Under the pieces are notes generated by a model that made no database searches, was not told the origin of the DNA, and saw nothing but the letters and a program-made list of their open reading frames with translations. A DNA stretch of 64,000 nucleotides from Deinandra increscens subsp. villosa (Eukaryota; Streptophyta; Magnoliopsida; Asterales; Asteraceae): contig JBCNJP010000006.1 of the NCBI GenBank assembly GCA_039602395.1, positions 11,210,952-11,274,951 of the forward strand, read 5' to 3'. This document shows, one piece after another, positions 25,269 to 38,054 of the stretch. Positions within the stretch are counted from its first letter, which is position 1. Each line of letters opens with the position of its first letter. A program made the translations under genes and the position numbers.

Positions 25269-25579
25269 GACTTATTGGTTAAAAACAAACAAAACGATTC
25301 TATTCCTTGCATTCGTAAATACCAACTAATCTGCATAAGAACTAGTTATCTATTTTAGTCAAGTGACTTAATATATATATTTACATCTCCACGTAAACTT
25401 AAAATTTACATAAATTATATCATTCGGTTCGGTTCGATTTTTTTTATTTTTCCTTCATTTAGAATCGACACCAAAGCACAAGTTTCGGTTTGGTATTTTT
25501 AGTTATTTCTTCGGTTTTGGTTTGATTATTATGGTTTTTTGGTTCCGGTTCGGTTTTTTCGTCACCCTTTTTGGTATTA

Positions 25580-26500
25580 TGAGCATGTTTAGCCAACCAT
25601 TTAAAAATGATTTATTAACTTATTGGTTTTTTAAAAAATATATGTTTAGTTAGCGGAAAAACACTTTTCAAAGTAACTTTTAGAAAAGTAGGTTTTATGT
25701 ATTATTTCAAAAGCCAAGAAATATTAACTTTTAAAACTCTATTTGGTTTTTTAAAAGAAAAATTACTAATATACCCTTATTTTATCTTATATTCACATAA
25801 CCTTTATAACTAAATAACCATTTTTTAGTCATTTTACATATAAAATAAGTAATTTCACTATAAAAGCTAAGGGTAAAGTTCAAATACAATTTATTGTACA
25901 AACTTAAGAACTAATATAAAAACCATTAAATTTCAATTGAACGAAGGTTATTTAGATATTTTTTTGTGCTTCTTCTTTTCCTTTCATGTCTATACACATG
26001 ATGGACAACTTAACGACTTAAAAAAACAAAAAAATAAACAAAAATCACTTTTATTTTTGTATGTCCGACTATGTTGTATATATGCAACATGGTATGTTTC
26101 ATATGTTTTATATGCAACATACCATGTTGCATATATGTGCATATATGCAACATTATATGTTTTATATGTTGCATATATACAACATAGCCGGACATACAAA
26201 AGAAAAAACAAAAAAAAAACTTTTTTTTTAAGTCATCGGTGGATATGGGTGGATATACGTGAAATTCAATTAAAAAAATATCAAATTACTAAAAAAAAAA
26301 CTTCATTTGATATAGTTTTCCTTTGATTCTTATAAGTTTATACAATAGATAATGGTTTGTACATGAACTTTACCCAAGCTAATCTAAATATATATTTTTT
26401 TAAACTCTTTTTAAAAAGTCATAAGTTAATAACCATTTCTTTTTATTAAAATAAAAAAAAAAAAGAACTTTTTCAACCGACCACTCCCAAACATACCTAT
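25580..26500. mobile_element. possible non-autonomous TIR element enclosing a palindrome
   Basis: The ends GAGCATGTTTAGCCAACC and (reverse complement of the right side) GGTATGTTTGGGAGTGG are weakly similar inverted repeats. The interior is AT-rich without a transposase. No target duplication is seen, so this is tentative. Confidence 0.3.
26056..26200. repeat. 145-bp near-perfect palindrome
   Basis: The left arm TTTGTATGTCCGACTATGTT is mirrored by AACATAGCCGGACATACAAA. The rest is built from TATGTTGCATATA blocks that also self-pair. As a result both strands encode similar Y/I/A-rich ORFs, which are artefacts. Confidence 0.85.
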
Positions 26501-26763
26501 CGGTGAATCCTCGTTTAAAATCCTTACCTTACCCTATATATTGGTGAATCTTCGTTTAAAATCCTGTAGACCTTTCCATAGTCGTCGTTGGAATGGAATT
26601 GAAGAAGATGTTGCTGATTCGCAGACGCGTTTTCTCTACTTCTCCGTCAACTAGAAGTCAACCGTCTCTATTTCTTCACCATTTCCTTCTCTTATTCGTC
26701 ATTCGTTTCTGTAATTCGGAAAAATAACCTCCATTCCCAACAGTTGAGTTTTGTTGCCGCAAA

Positions 26764-29700
26764 ATGAGCCTCAGGTCTTCCATCAATATCATCATCGCAC
26801 TTCTCATCCTCCTGCCGCTACAATCATATGCGTTTTCCTCCAGACGCCTCTATGAACAAACACAGGTATGATTTCTGAAATCCTTTCTTTTTATGTTTTC
26901 AATCCAATTCCAATATATCATATACGTGGTTTGTTTAAAATGCTTTTCAAGTTCAGTTCTGATGTGATTGCTATTTTTTAGGTTTCTCCTTCGCCCAGCC
27001 CTTCTGGTAGATCGAATTTTGAGCAACCCTGCAGTAGAAGTTGCCAGCTGAAGAACATAACCGCCTGCTTGACTTATTCTCAAAGTGGTGAACATCTTTT
27101 TTTTTTTCCTTTTGAATCTTATAGATCATGCATTAGAATCTCTGTAAAAGAATCATTATGTTTACATGGTGTAGAAAAATTAACATTTAGTGGCGGCTGA
27201 AGTTTGAATAAAATGGGCAAACCATGTATCCTTTAATACAGAATTTTGGTGGAACTCCATTAAATCAATGGCATTAGACAAATTTCATTTTCTTCACCTA
27301 TTTCTCCTTTCATCTTAGTTTTTACCTAGGCGACTTGCTATGCTTTGTATGGCTGTAGGTCGATTTTTCAACTGATTATAGGAAAACTGATTGATTTCGA
27401 TTATATTTTATCACCAACGAACAAATCGGTTAACTTTAAAAGCTTAGTTAAGTTCAAATAGGTTAATGGTTGCATGAAGTGTAGTTACATGCTTTTAGAC
27501 TGTTAGAGCATGTTCCTAGTGTGGTCGTTACTGTGCGAATATTTGTATAGATTGTAAACTAGGCTAGACTACCAGCGGACCAGTGGTGGACCAGATGGTA
27601 CGCCGGACCATCTGATACGTTGGTTAGTTGGTCCGCTGGGCAGAAGGTTGCCTATAAATAGGTGAAGTCTAGATTGCAATGTTTAGATTTCTGGTCATTT
27701 TGTATTTGTGTTGAGAGGAGAGGTCTGTCCAACCTCTCCCGAGCTTCAACGATGTAAACTCCTTCGGTGTAATCATTCGACACAATAAATGATTAGATTT
27801 CTCCGTCTCTATCATTCTATGATCTGGAAACGATCCGTATACGGTTTTACATAGACTAGTGAACTGATCGTCTTTGATATAATTATGTATAAGACATGTG
27901 CTCTGGAGGTCATGAGTTTAAGTCCTGGAAGCAGCCTTCTGCAGTACATCAGGCTTAAGTGGCTTAACACCCTTCAAGACACTACGCAAGCGGAAGCTTC
28001 ATGTCCTAGGTTTGCCCTAATATAATTAGATTATTATATTAATAAGATAGTTTCTGTAATCTTATTTAATACATTTATTTTTCAAGATACAATAGAAAGG
28101 CTATCATGTCAACACAACATATATAAAGAAACTACCCTTTTGACCCATCACATAGCACACTCAACCCACCCATTTTGCCACCTCTACCAATGGCATACTA
28201 ATTTTCTTCCTTTGTGTTATTCACTTCTTCCATTGATTTTGAAATAACCCCCATGTTAGTAATTCTTGTTCCTAATTTGGTATTCATTGGTAAAGTGTCA
28301 TTTCATTCGATTAACCTTTGAAAACTCTTGTTGTTGTGTAACGGGTGGAAAAGACTTATGACTTAAAATGGGTCATGTCGGGGAACCTATTTTTTGTCTT
28401 CTCTTTTCTTGAATTTCATGAATAATTGACTTTTAATTTAAGAAAAACTATATCATTGCAATGATTTATATTTGAAGTAAAACCATTTAGGAGGTTTTAA
28501 GCATTGTGAATACACTTTGGGTGACTTTTCCATGTGACCAGTTCAAACTATTTCATATTAGCTTTTTTTGTTTGCTTAATTTTACCCATTTGACCCATTA
28601 GAGGCAAAGTAAAACCCAAATTGATTACAAGTCTCACAATCTTGCTAAAGTTTTTATGTATAGGCTGGAATATGATCTATTTCTGTTATTCTAGTTGCAA
28701 TATTTTACATGTCGTGTTTAAATGTGCGACGCATCGTGGAGCAATCATGAAGGCGAAATGTTCAAATTATGAAAACAATATATATTTTTTGTTGCAAAAT
28801 ATAGGGAGAAATATTAAAAGTTTACAACTCTTAGCAATGGTCTTTGATCTACCACATAGTTTGTATCATTTACTAATAACGTAATTGCTCTTGTCATGAT
28901 GAAGAAACATGCCTCTTTGTACGTAACAATGGTGAAGACCTTCAACATGTGAAAGTTATGATCCTTCCTACTAGGAATATGATCAAGGAAATAAATATAA
29001 CAAGCCACCAAACAGAGAAGGTAGGTTCCTTTTCTTTCACATGCTTAGAATTTCATGATTAAAGATTTTAGACAGCACATCTTTTTACCGAATGTAAGTC
29101 CTTTCATTGGTTTTCGGATGTGCATTTTCTAAGTGATTATTGGGACATTCTGATGCGCCTGTTAAGCTGAGGATAGTTAGTTTTACATTCATAACAGAGG
29201 TGGCAAAATGGGCGGGTTGCTTAACGGGTCAAGTGTTCAATTTTTTTGTCCAGATCCGACCAGGTTAGGTTAACCCACACATTTTTATTATAACTATAAT
29301 TATCTATCGACTATGATTATCATAAAACGGGTCCAAATTACCATCTCTAAATTTTATATCATTACTACCCTGATTATCCAAGTTTGATTATTTTGACGCA
29401 AGATAATCAGATATCAAATCAGAATTCGTTTACATAAACATTCAAAACTGAATATTGACTTGCTTGACCTTATGCTTGTTACAGGTCAATATTTCCTCGA
29501 TTGTTGATTTAAGTTCTGCAATAGCTTTGACCACTAACGATGGTGATTGCGTAATAAGCGCAGCTGCGGCTCCACCACTGGAAAGCCGCTACCAGAAAGA
29601 CTCTTCTTATGGCACCTACATAACACCAATCAATGGGGCATACCTAGTATTCCTCCTCCTAATCATAGGAGGAACTTTGACTTTTTTCAAATTAAGGACC

Positions 29701-29934
29701 CGCGGCAGACACCTTGAAGGGGTCCCATATCATGAACTTGAAATGGGAAATTCAACAGCCCTAAAAATGGAAGAAAATGGAACAGAAAATTGGGATGAAG
29801 ATTGGAATGATGAATGGGATGATGAAAAACCTGTCAAATCTGGTGGTAATAATCATGTATTAGTCAATCAAGCAAATGATCTTACTACAAAGGTGCCCAA
29901 ATCTAATGGAAGGAGAAAGGAATGGGATGATTAG
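26764..29934 (+). CDS. secreted-type single-pass membrane protein, four exons (DUF7356-like)
   Basis: The gene model has exons 26764-26865, 26982-27087, 28905-29020 and 29485-29934, all with GT-AG borders and consistent phases, giving 257 residues. Residues 1-24 form a signal peptide (basic start, then INIIIALLILLPL). A luminal part with five cysteines (about residues 51, 55, 63, 72, 130) and NIT/NIS glycosylation sites follows. One membrane helix (about 159-176, GAYLVFLLLIIGG) and a short cytosolic tail with an acidic Trp/Asp cluster (WDEDWNDEWDDE) complete it. The layout resembles plant proteins of unknown function classed as DUF7356, but I recall that from memory and am only moderately sure. 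No enzymatic motif is visible. Intron 2 is 1.8 kb and holds a solo LTR. The start is the first ATG that gives a signal peptide. Confidence 0.8.
27501..27851 (+). mobile_element. 351-bp solo LTR in intron 2 of the membrane-protein gene
   Basis: The ends are TGTTAGAGC and GTTTTACA, flanked by a perfect 5-bp duplication TAGAC (27496-27500 and 27852-27856). A TATA-like CTATAAATAG at about 27653 has the same orientation as the host gene. No internal region is present. Confidence 0.85.
27885..28020 (+). mobile_element. possible SINE remnant
   Basis: The stretch 'gtgctctggaggtcatgagtttaagtcctgg' (27898 onward, written here only to identify it) has a tRNA B-box-like GAGTTTAAGTCC and a plausible upstream A-box region. 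The 3' end and target duplication are unclear. Confidence 0.3.
29195..29350. mobile_element. possible small TIR element in intron 3
   Basis: CAGAGGTGGCAAAATGGGCG at the left is roughly complementary to GGTCCAAATTACCATCTCT at the right, a pattern seen in small hAT-like MITEs. No clear 8-bp duplication is seen. Confidence 0.35.
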
Positions 29935-30930
29935 TAGTTTCAATGGAATTGCCTACAATGAAGGTAAAGTTCACATCTTTTTTAGAATATATTTAGAAAG
30001 ATTATTAAAAGAAATTCATATTTTGTAATTTTTTGTAACTTGGAAGGAAGTTGTATACTAGATGTCATAGGATTTGGTCACTCAATTTTGTTTCCTATTT
30101 TGGTTGATAAAGTTTTGTTCTTGTAAAAATTTGTGAGACCCCCTTTGACTTTGACCATGGTTCTTGAATCATTGAGTTATCATCTATTCTACTAGATTCA
30201 TGTTATAAACAACTTTTATTTATCTCTTGTAAAGAATGTAAAATAGACATAAAATCTGTTAGAATAAACTATTTAGACCAAAAATATCATATAGGTTAGA
30301 CACACAATTGACATGCCAAATGCGTCATGTCATAAGAAGAAAATTATTATATGTGTCGTTTGATGTGTTATACTTGCACATCATATAGGTTAATATTTTA
30401 TACGGGCCGTAAAAGTATTGTAATTACAATGGCACATGACTGTTTTAATTACACACACCTTTGACAAATATCATTATGCTGATATCCGTGGGAAAACAGT
30501 AGCACCCTATCATTTCACAAATTTATATAGAATTATTCATTTTTGTTGGCCGATGACAATACCAAAATTGCCCTTAGATATTCCTTGGAACTGAGAGTTG
30601 TGTGCATGGTTCATGTAACAAAACAAAAAAGTGTCCTTACAAGAACAAAGCAATCCAGATTCCACTTCAAAGTGAAAAAGAAATGGTATCTATACTTGTC
30701 TTTCAAGAAAGGTATGGGAAGGGGAACATGTTTCTTGCTTTGCTTTGGCACAGTTTCTCTCCGTTACATCATATTCTTATATCATGCTTTTCTTTTATAT
30801 TATTTCAAGTTTTGCTTTTATATATTCCAAAAAATCTTTTTGCAGCTTTTGTACCTATCAGTTATATTTTATATGTTTAAAAGTCATTTACAAAGAAAAA
30901 ATTAGGATTATATTTGATTTATGTTTTATA
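29935..30930. other. 3' flank of the membrane-protein gene; no other gene
   Basis: The first 250 bp probably hold the 3' UTR (T-rich, with AATAAA-like variants). ORFs at 30543-30987 overlap in different frames and lack motifs. Confidence 0.5.
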
Positions 30931-30931
30931 A

Positions 30932-30960
30932 CGAGAAATCAACCGCGCGTTGCAGCGGTT
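30932..30960 (-). mobile_element. Helitron-like 3' terminus (variant CTCG end)
   Basis: Read on the minus strand there is a hairpin (AACCGC at 30941-30946 with GCGGTT at 30955-30960), a short spacer, and CTCG followed by T. A canonical end would be CTRR. A second copy of this arrangement, also with CTCG, is at 42545. The 5' end was not found. Confidence 0.4.
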
Positions 30961-33900
30961 GTGTATTCGAAGTTTTCAGATGCGTAGAGAAATTGACACC
31001 CATATATTATATAGCAAAATCAGGTGACTGTATATGTACATATAACATTCAAAATATCCGAAAGTAATGTTTACAAAACATTTAACGACTGGTGCCGGGG
31101 ATGAAGTAGTGGTGCCTAAGCATGTGGTGGGTCGTCATGTGAACCTGAAAAAATAGAGAAACAGCAAGTTCAATATTAAGTTAGTGGGCTAACACTTTTG
31201 ATGTCCTCAATAATGGCTTGGCTAATATTTTCATGCATTAATCATGTTATAGATGTAGTAACCTAATTTGTTTCGTATTTGCCTGCATAAAACTGTCTTC
31301 AACAGTAGCTCTTTATGACTATACAGAATGACTATGTTTGTAGTTTTTATTTAGAAACATATTTCTACTTAATGAACATCAATTTATTGCTTATACCCAA
31401 ACTTTTGGAGATCGTTTGAATCTGTATAAATCGATGATCCTAAAATAATCAGAGTGGATATTACTTATGAACCTAGGTTAATTATTCTTAAAGAGAGTAT
31501 CATAAATTCTGATAAATTATAATCACATATATAACATTACAACCTAGAGTACATGTGGGTCATAATGACCCATCGATAGTATCCTTATTAGTAAGTGATG
31601 TCAAAGCTATGACACTATCTAAATTATTTTTTAAAGTGATCTCTTATATAACATCAGTTTACAATTAATGATAGTATCCTTATTAGTAAGTGATGTCAAA
31701 GCTATGATACTATCTAAATTATTTTTTAAAGTGATCTCTTATATAACATCAGTTTACAATTAATGCCTAACCTCCAGACATGTCTGGCATTGCATAAGAC
31801 TAATGTTCCATCTCATAAGGCTGCTGCCCAAAATTCAAACACTGTTACCATTGTACCTTACATTTATGTCTTAGTATACATGCCATCAATTTAAAAAAAA
31901 AGAATCAGAAAGTTCAGACATGGCATGTCTGCTATTGTAGTTTAAATTTCTGTTGTCTGCTATTGTAGTTTAAATTTCTGTTTTAGTAGTGATAATACAT
32001 GCCATAATTTTCAAAAATCAGTGTTAGCATCTCCTTATAGACCGTATGAAAGTATGAAAGGAGCCAGATAAAGAAGTGCAAAACAGGTTGTAGTGATGAA
32101 ATGTAGAGAACCCATGTCAAGATGTGTAAGACAGTATTTTGGGTTTGTAAATGCCCGTGAAACTTGCAAAAGGCGTAATTCTTTCCTGTTCTTGTCGATT
32201 CCAGACCGGGTCAGATCATCTAGTTGCTGGAGAGGAGACTGCACTTGTTAAGCTTGTGGTGGATCTTCATGGGAGGATGAACCTGAAAATATAGGGAAAA
32301 TTGGAACAATCAGTGACTGCTAGGTAGTGCTGTTTTAGTAGACCATATATACAAATGAGTTTTATAATGGTGAAGATGCAAACCAAAATTATTACCAGGC
32401 GAAGTTAATTTAGAAGTTTCTCGTGTATAGAATTTTTTTGATAATAGAATGTGCATGAAAGAAATAACTGATCTTATAGAGCATGATACATTGATACTAC
32501 GCCAAATAAAAAGGTGATAATCTTTACAGCGGATTTGAGATGTTAATTTTTTTATATTTTATTCATTTCAGGAAGAAGACAAAAAATTGAAGTTAAGATG
32601 AGGCTGCAGCAGTGAAGTTTTAGAGTTGATTTTATTGCAATTGTTTTTGATTGGTTGTTAGAAGTATTACGGTCTATTATTGTACTAATTTGATAGAGTT
32701 ATGTTGTTTTTTATGTTCACACTGTGTATTCGGATGTATGTTAGCCAATGTTGCTGTTGTTGTTAATTGTAACTTTCTTTCTTTGGTTAACCTTTATTGT
32801 TGTTTTTTTAGTTAGCCAATGTTGCTGTTGTTGGTTAATCTTTATTTAGAAAGGTAAGACCTTGTAGTTATGAAAGGCAAAAGCATTCCAAAAGCACACT
32901 CATCTAATAAGTTTATAATTTGATTTACTATAGATTAATAAACATATAAATCAAAACTTGTAATTAATATTGATAACAAAAAAAAATGTTGTGTTATGAG
33001 TCATTACCTAGATAGGAAAAGTAGGGAATTTTTTCAACTGGCAGGAGAGTGACATAAAAAGAGGAAGTGACAGTTATGCATCATCATTTTAGCAGGCTTA
33101 AAATCTAAATAAAATTTATGTATTGTATTAATATAGAGGATAATGTAAGAAGACATCCTACTCTGTTAAATATCTTCTACTATCTTCTACTGTAAAAAAA
33201 TATACTAATTTCTTAAATATCCATCTGTACTGTGTTTTGTAAAAAAAACAATTCAGAAATTCCAGATGAAAGAATAATCAGTTTGTTTATGAGAAATTAA
33301 ACCTGAGAGAATCTATGTTAAAGTTTCTAAGGCAGAAGGTAAAAGAGCCCTCTCAATTGTAGGTGTTGTTACAGAAATTAGTGTTAACTTGTTAACATCT
33401 AAAGCATTTGTGAACTGACTGTAATGACAGGAAAACTTATATTTTCTCCTGAAGAAGTAGCTCTCTTGCGTGAAATTTGTTGTTGCTGCATAATCTAATA
33501 CGAAAATTCTAAGGAGTTTGTATATGAATGTAAACATAGCATAAGATTTCGTTTCCAAACTATTTGTTCAAAAGTGTAGTAAACTTTGGTATCATAATTA
33601 ATAGAAGTTATAACTTTAGATTATATATTTTCTACACCAGATTTAAAAATGTTATCTTTTATATTAGTAAATGTAGTGAGTACTATACTAAAAAATTTCA
33701 ATGAAAGTTAGGTAACGCAACAAACGAATTCACAACGACCTAAGACTGTAGAAGTTGTATCTCTAAGATCACATTTACCCAGCAGAATTTACCATCCACC
33801 AATTTACAAATGAGGTTCAGAAATTGAAAGGCCTTATTATCAGAAATAATATCCTAAATCCTAAGACAAAATAAAGATTGTGAAGAGGTTCAAATGTACA

Positions 33901-36286
33901 GAAACAACAGTGACAACCTTCATGTCATCTTCATTACTAAACCAATATTGATCAGACCTAATACCAAAGGCTAATCCTCTACCAAACCTCACACTTTAAA
34001 ACATTAAAAAATTCAGTCTCTTGTAAGTTAACATCTAACAAAAGTATTAAGAAAGCAGACAAAATTTATATATTTTTTTTCCAAGTAAACACATTTGTTA
34101 ATGAATCATGTGAAGTTTAAAAGATAGAAACAGAGACAACAATTAAGCTTATTCATAGACATGATAAATAATCACATAACAGTAAATTAGAGCAAGAGAA
34201 ATTGCGAAGCATAAATTGGATGTTGTACCTCTGTAAATTGATAAGCAAGTAGAAGGTAACAGAGCTACAAAATATAATCAAAATATACTGTAAACATCAG
34301 TGGATTAGATATAGATAGAAAACATTGAACATAAAAAGGAATCAGTAGATTTTTTGTTAAAGAAGCCAGCAGAGGAAGAACATTAACATAAACCGCAGAT
34401 TGAAAGCGTAACCTGGATAAGTAGGCCGAATCTGGAAGGCAGAAAGCAACAAAAAAAAACCCGATGAGGAGAGGGGGCGAAGGATTCTGTGCAGGAAAGG
34501 GTAAAAGTGGATGCGGTGGGATGATGACGGTGAAAAAAGAAGGGGCCCCTTTAAAGCGTGTCATATAGGTGGCAGTCGATGTACGACCGATCTGAAACAG
34601 GCGGTATAAAAAACCCTCTTTCTCGGCGGTCGTAGGTGTCGAACCCGGCTATTAACCCGCACATATCTAAGACCTAACCGTTGGGCCAAATCGTCGATTA
34701 TAAATATTTTCATAAACACTCTATATATATCAAATATTTTTGTCAATAAAAGTCAAAGAAAGTGAAATTCAGTTGTCTAATGTGTTAATATGGTAATATG
34801 CAGTGCAGACTACCTTTAAATATGTAGATAACTGTCTGCAAATATAAATTCTAACCGACCTAATAAACCCTTGTCTATGTACCTGTGTTCTGCTCGTACA
34901 CTAACAAATTTAAACCATTTACCCAAGATTCTCAAATCTTTTGCTCTCCTAAACATCCTCATACCTTTTCACAACTTACAATCTATGAAAATCATGTTAA
35001 AAATATCATAGTGCTGCTATATTCAGCAAAAAAAATGCTACATATGTTAGTATGCCATCTCCTGACAAAAATCTCACCCTTTAAGTTATCCTAAAAGTCA
35101 ATCTCCTATACATGTGTTCTATGTCTGTATAATTAAATTACATTTCATTTAGAACTTATAAAGGTTTCTTAAATTGTGTACATCACCATAAAAAAGCAGA
35201 CATATATAATTGAACGGAAAAGTGTTGAAGCACACAAAAATAGGTCACTGTTAAATATAAGCCTCACATTTGAGTTTCCACTTTTGTATCTGCCTACCAA
35301 AGTCATTATAAGTTTATAAGAAATAATTCTTGAAAAACAATTTTATGCCTATAGAAAATTAGGTTAAGTTTGAAAGTAAAAAGTAGAGACGATGTTTAAG
35401 TTTGTACATATGTATCACAGCTATTTACATAACACTAAATTAGTAAGAAAAGATTAAGCAGTCATAAACCGAAGACATTACCTTTGTAAGATATTGAGGA
35501 AGTGGAAGGTAAAACAACTGTAAAATATCAGAGAGAAAGATAACCTAAACATCAGTAGGTTAAATATAAAGAAAGAGTATTGAACATATAAGGCTATCGC
35601 CACAATTTTCATTCACAAACGGAGGAAAACACAAACGAAGGAAAACAATTAGATTCAAGTAAGGTAGAGAAGGAATCCGTACCTTAAGTAGTAAGGAGCG
35701 GTAAAATTCCGATGAAGGGGGCAACAGGAAGAGGATATTAGAATAGCAATAAACTAATTTGATGAAGATAGATGCGGTAGGCTGATGACGATGTAAGAAA
35801 AGGGGGAAATCGAACACGTGGCGTATACGTGTATTCTACTATATGAGTCAGCAGAAAGTTAGGCCTTTTAAAAAAAAATTACCCGGATTGCGTGTGTTTC
35901 GAACCCAGGCCTCAGCTGCTGAATATGAAAGAATTAACCATCGGAGGAAATTGCAAACTGTTAATTTCTTCATAAACATTGTATATATATTAAATCTGTA
36001 TAGTCAAAATAAGTCAAAATAAGTTGTCTATTGTGTTAATATGTAATAGTTTTGTGCTATTTAATATGTAATAGTTTTGTGCTTGATGAGTTGATGAAAA
36101 TATGACATGTATAGACACTAGCTAGCTCACAAGGCCGGAAACATGCAATCGTCTCAATTGGTTTAGAGTATTGTTTTTAAACCTATGTATTATGTCAGCT
36201 CATGTATCATCTTTTATTTATCAGTTAAAAAGGGGAGCCGGCAACAAATACACGATCTAATGGGTATATCTTATTTACAAATTAAC
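30961..36286 (-). other. gene-like, duplicated non-coding region with splice-site signals
   Basis: On the minus strand there are repeated acceptor-like sites TTTTCAG|GTTCA at about 31144 and 32285, another at about 33304, and donor-like sites AG|GTA at about 34229 and 35484. The donor-side segments 34190-34780 and 35460-36030 are diverged direct duplicates about 1.27 kb apart, each with a CT-rich leader-like stretch. No long or conserved reading frame joins them. This may be an untranslated, exon-duplicated transcript unit or captured gene sequence in a Helitron. Both readings are inference. Confidence 0.35.
31575..31764. repeat. 95-bp tandem duplication
   Basis: Two almost identical 95-bp copies (31575-31669 and 31670-31764) begin 'gatagtatccttattag'. 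They differ at about one position. Confidence 0.95.
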
Positions 36287-36289
36287 TTA

Positions 36290-36580
36290 GGTTATGTGTA
36301 ATGGGGCTTGAAATGGGCTTAAAACCCCTTTTAGCGTCCCGGTCGCGCCCCCACCCACTACGGTGGGGCGCGAAAAATGGTTTTTGGCTCCTAGGCGTGG
36401 GATATTTCACGCCGAAATGGGGAAGGTTGGTGGGGAATATAGCCGTTGAACGGCTATATTTTCTCACATTTATTATTTTTTTTCCTTTTTAAATAAACAA
36501 TAACCATCTATAAATATACATAAACCATTCTCATTTTAAATCACATTTCACTCTCAATTTCCACTTCATATACTCACTTT
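36290..36580 (+). mobile_element. left end and promoter/leader of a PIF/Harbinger element
   Basis: A TTA (36287-36289) precedes GGTTATGTGTAATGGGGC, a plausible TIR start for a 3-bp-target element. A GC-rich inverted stretch (cgcgcccccac/gtggggcgcg) and a TATAAATA box (36509-36516) follow. The leader then breaks at the 9-bp duplication (36581-36589) and continues at 63525, about 17 nt before the transposase ATG. TATA and ATG would be about 98 nt apart once the insertion is removed. Confidence 0.65.
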
Positions 36581-36589
36581 TTATAAAAA
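36581..36589 (+). repeat. 9-bp target-site duplication, left copy
   Basis: TTATAAAAA here is identical to 63516-63524. Nine bases is the hallmark of Mutator-superfamily insertion. Confidence 0.85.
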
Positions 36590-36744
36590 GGAAAAATGGA
36601 CCTTAATAATCCCAACTATTGCATGTTGGCCAGGAATAATCCTACCTTCATTTTTGGCCTCCAGCACTCCTAGCTATTTACCCTGTTTTTCCTAATAAAC
36701 CTCCCGTTAAATATTTTAACACGCGTTACTTTTGGTGACGTGGA
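36590..36744 (+). mobile_element. MULE left terminal inverted repeat (155 bp)
   Basis: This is the inverted complement of 63361-63515, with about six mismatches in 155 positions. It begins GGAAAAATGGACCTTAATAA. Long TIRs and a 9-bp duplication identify a Mutator-like element. The sequence meets the scaffold gap 14 bp further in. Confidence 0.9.
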
Positions 36745-36758
36745 CTGCTTACTTGGCT

Positions 36759-37258
36759 NNNNNNNNNNNNNNNNNNNNNNNNNNNNNNNNNNNNNNNNNN
36801 NNNNNNNNNNNNNNNNNNNNNNNNNNNNNNNNNNNNNNNNNNNNNNNNNNNNNNNNNNNNNNNNNNNNNNNNNNNNNNNNNNNNNNNNNNNNNNNNNNNN
36901 NNNNNNNNNNNNNNNNNNNNNNNNNNNNNNNNNNNNNNNNNNNNNNNNNNNNNNNNNNNNNNNNNNNNNNNNNNNNNNNNNNNNNNNNNNNNNNNNNNNN
37001 NNNNNNNNNNNNNNNNNNNNNNNNNNNNNNNNNNNNNNNNNNNNNNNNNNNNNNNNNNNNNNNNNNNNNNNNNNNNNNNNNNNNNNNNNNNNNNNNNNNN
37101 NNNNNNNNNNNNNNNNNNNNNNNNNNNNNNNNNNNNNNNNNNNNNNNNNNNNNNNNNNNNNNNNNNNNNNNNNNNNNNNNNNNNNNNNNNNNNNNNNNNN
37201 NNNNNNNNNNNNNNNNNNNNNNNNNNNNNNNNNNNNNNNNNNNNNNNNNNNNNNNNNN
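36759..37258. other. scaffold gap (500 N)
   Basis: Exactly 500 undetermined bases, a conventional placeholder for a gap of unknown length. Confidence 1.
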
Positions 37259-38040
37259 ATATTTTGTAATTCTGACCACATACATGTTTAAGTAGACATA
37301 TTACAGTTCTTTCATTTGTAAGAAATGTAAAAGTTTAACATCCAGAGATAAACTGTGTACTAAAACTAGATGAACTATGAATTATAATCCTTCCATTATG
37401 GACTATTAACTAAAGGTTGATGTACTCTTGACCCAACCTAGGGTCAGTTTACCTATTCGAAAGTTATTTAACATATGTACCATATACTTACTTTCTCTGA
37501 TTCAAGATAAAACACATGCTTAACGAACTACAATACATATTTATTTAATGGACTACAATATAAACAAGTGGTACTATTAGCGCGTTACTGCTAGCAACGC
37601 GGTTGTTGCCCCGGTGCGGTCCAATACATATTCCCGGCCGGTAACCTTAGTTGAATTTTGAACGCACACGGTTTCATTAAGAAACATCCAAGGACCCCAA
37701 ACCAAATTGCAAAATGCTAAACAGAAATAACCACAAATAAACTAACATATCAATGACCCAAAAGAAGTGCCTACGATTCCATATGCCATAAAGACTAACA
37801 AAAACATGGACGGTTTCATTCCATTGGCAACCAAACCACAACAATTACATAAAACCAGCTAACCCATAAAGGCCTAACTTGTACTAATCCCATACAACAA
37901 CCTGGGACAAAGTTTACCAAAATTGAACATTTTGTTTTTTGTAAATCATGCATCATTTAGCCTATCGGGGTTACCACTTCATACCAAACGGTTGTTAATA
38001 TCCAAAAAGGACTTCCCAATAGGACATTGTTTACCCGAAT
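37259..38040. other. no gene recognised
   Basis: This is AT-rich non-coding sequence at the left edge of contig B. A short hairpin-like CGCGTT...AACGCG is at about 37580-37600, reminiscent of Helitron-end hairpins but without a CTRR terminus. Confidence 0.4.
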
Positions 38041-38054
38041 ATGACACGGGTCAC

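Noticed and set aside
25937..26326. 129-codon ORF with YATYHVAYM-like repeats
   Set aside because: It lies over a palindrome, and the opposite strand encodes nearly the same peptide, so it reflects DNA structure and not a gene.
34600..34700. tRNA gene suggested by CGAACCC (B-box complement) motifs at about 34638 and 35910
   Set aside because: No cloverleaf, anticodon arm or A box can be drawn; these are isolated motif matches.
36670..37295. Long ORFs spanning the first N run
   Set aside because: They are artefacts of undetermined bases; the same holds for ORFs over 60032-60531.
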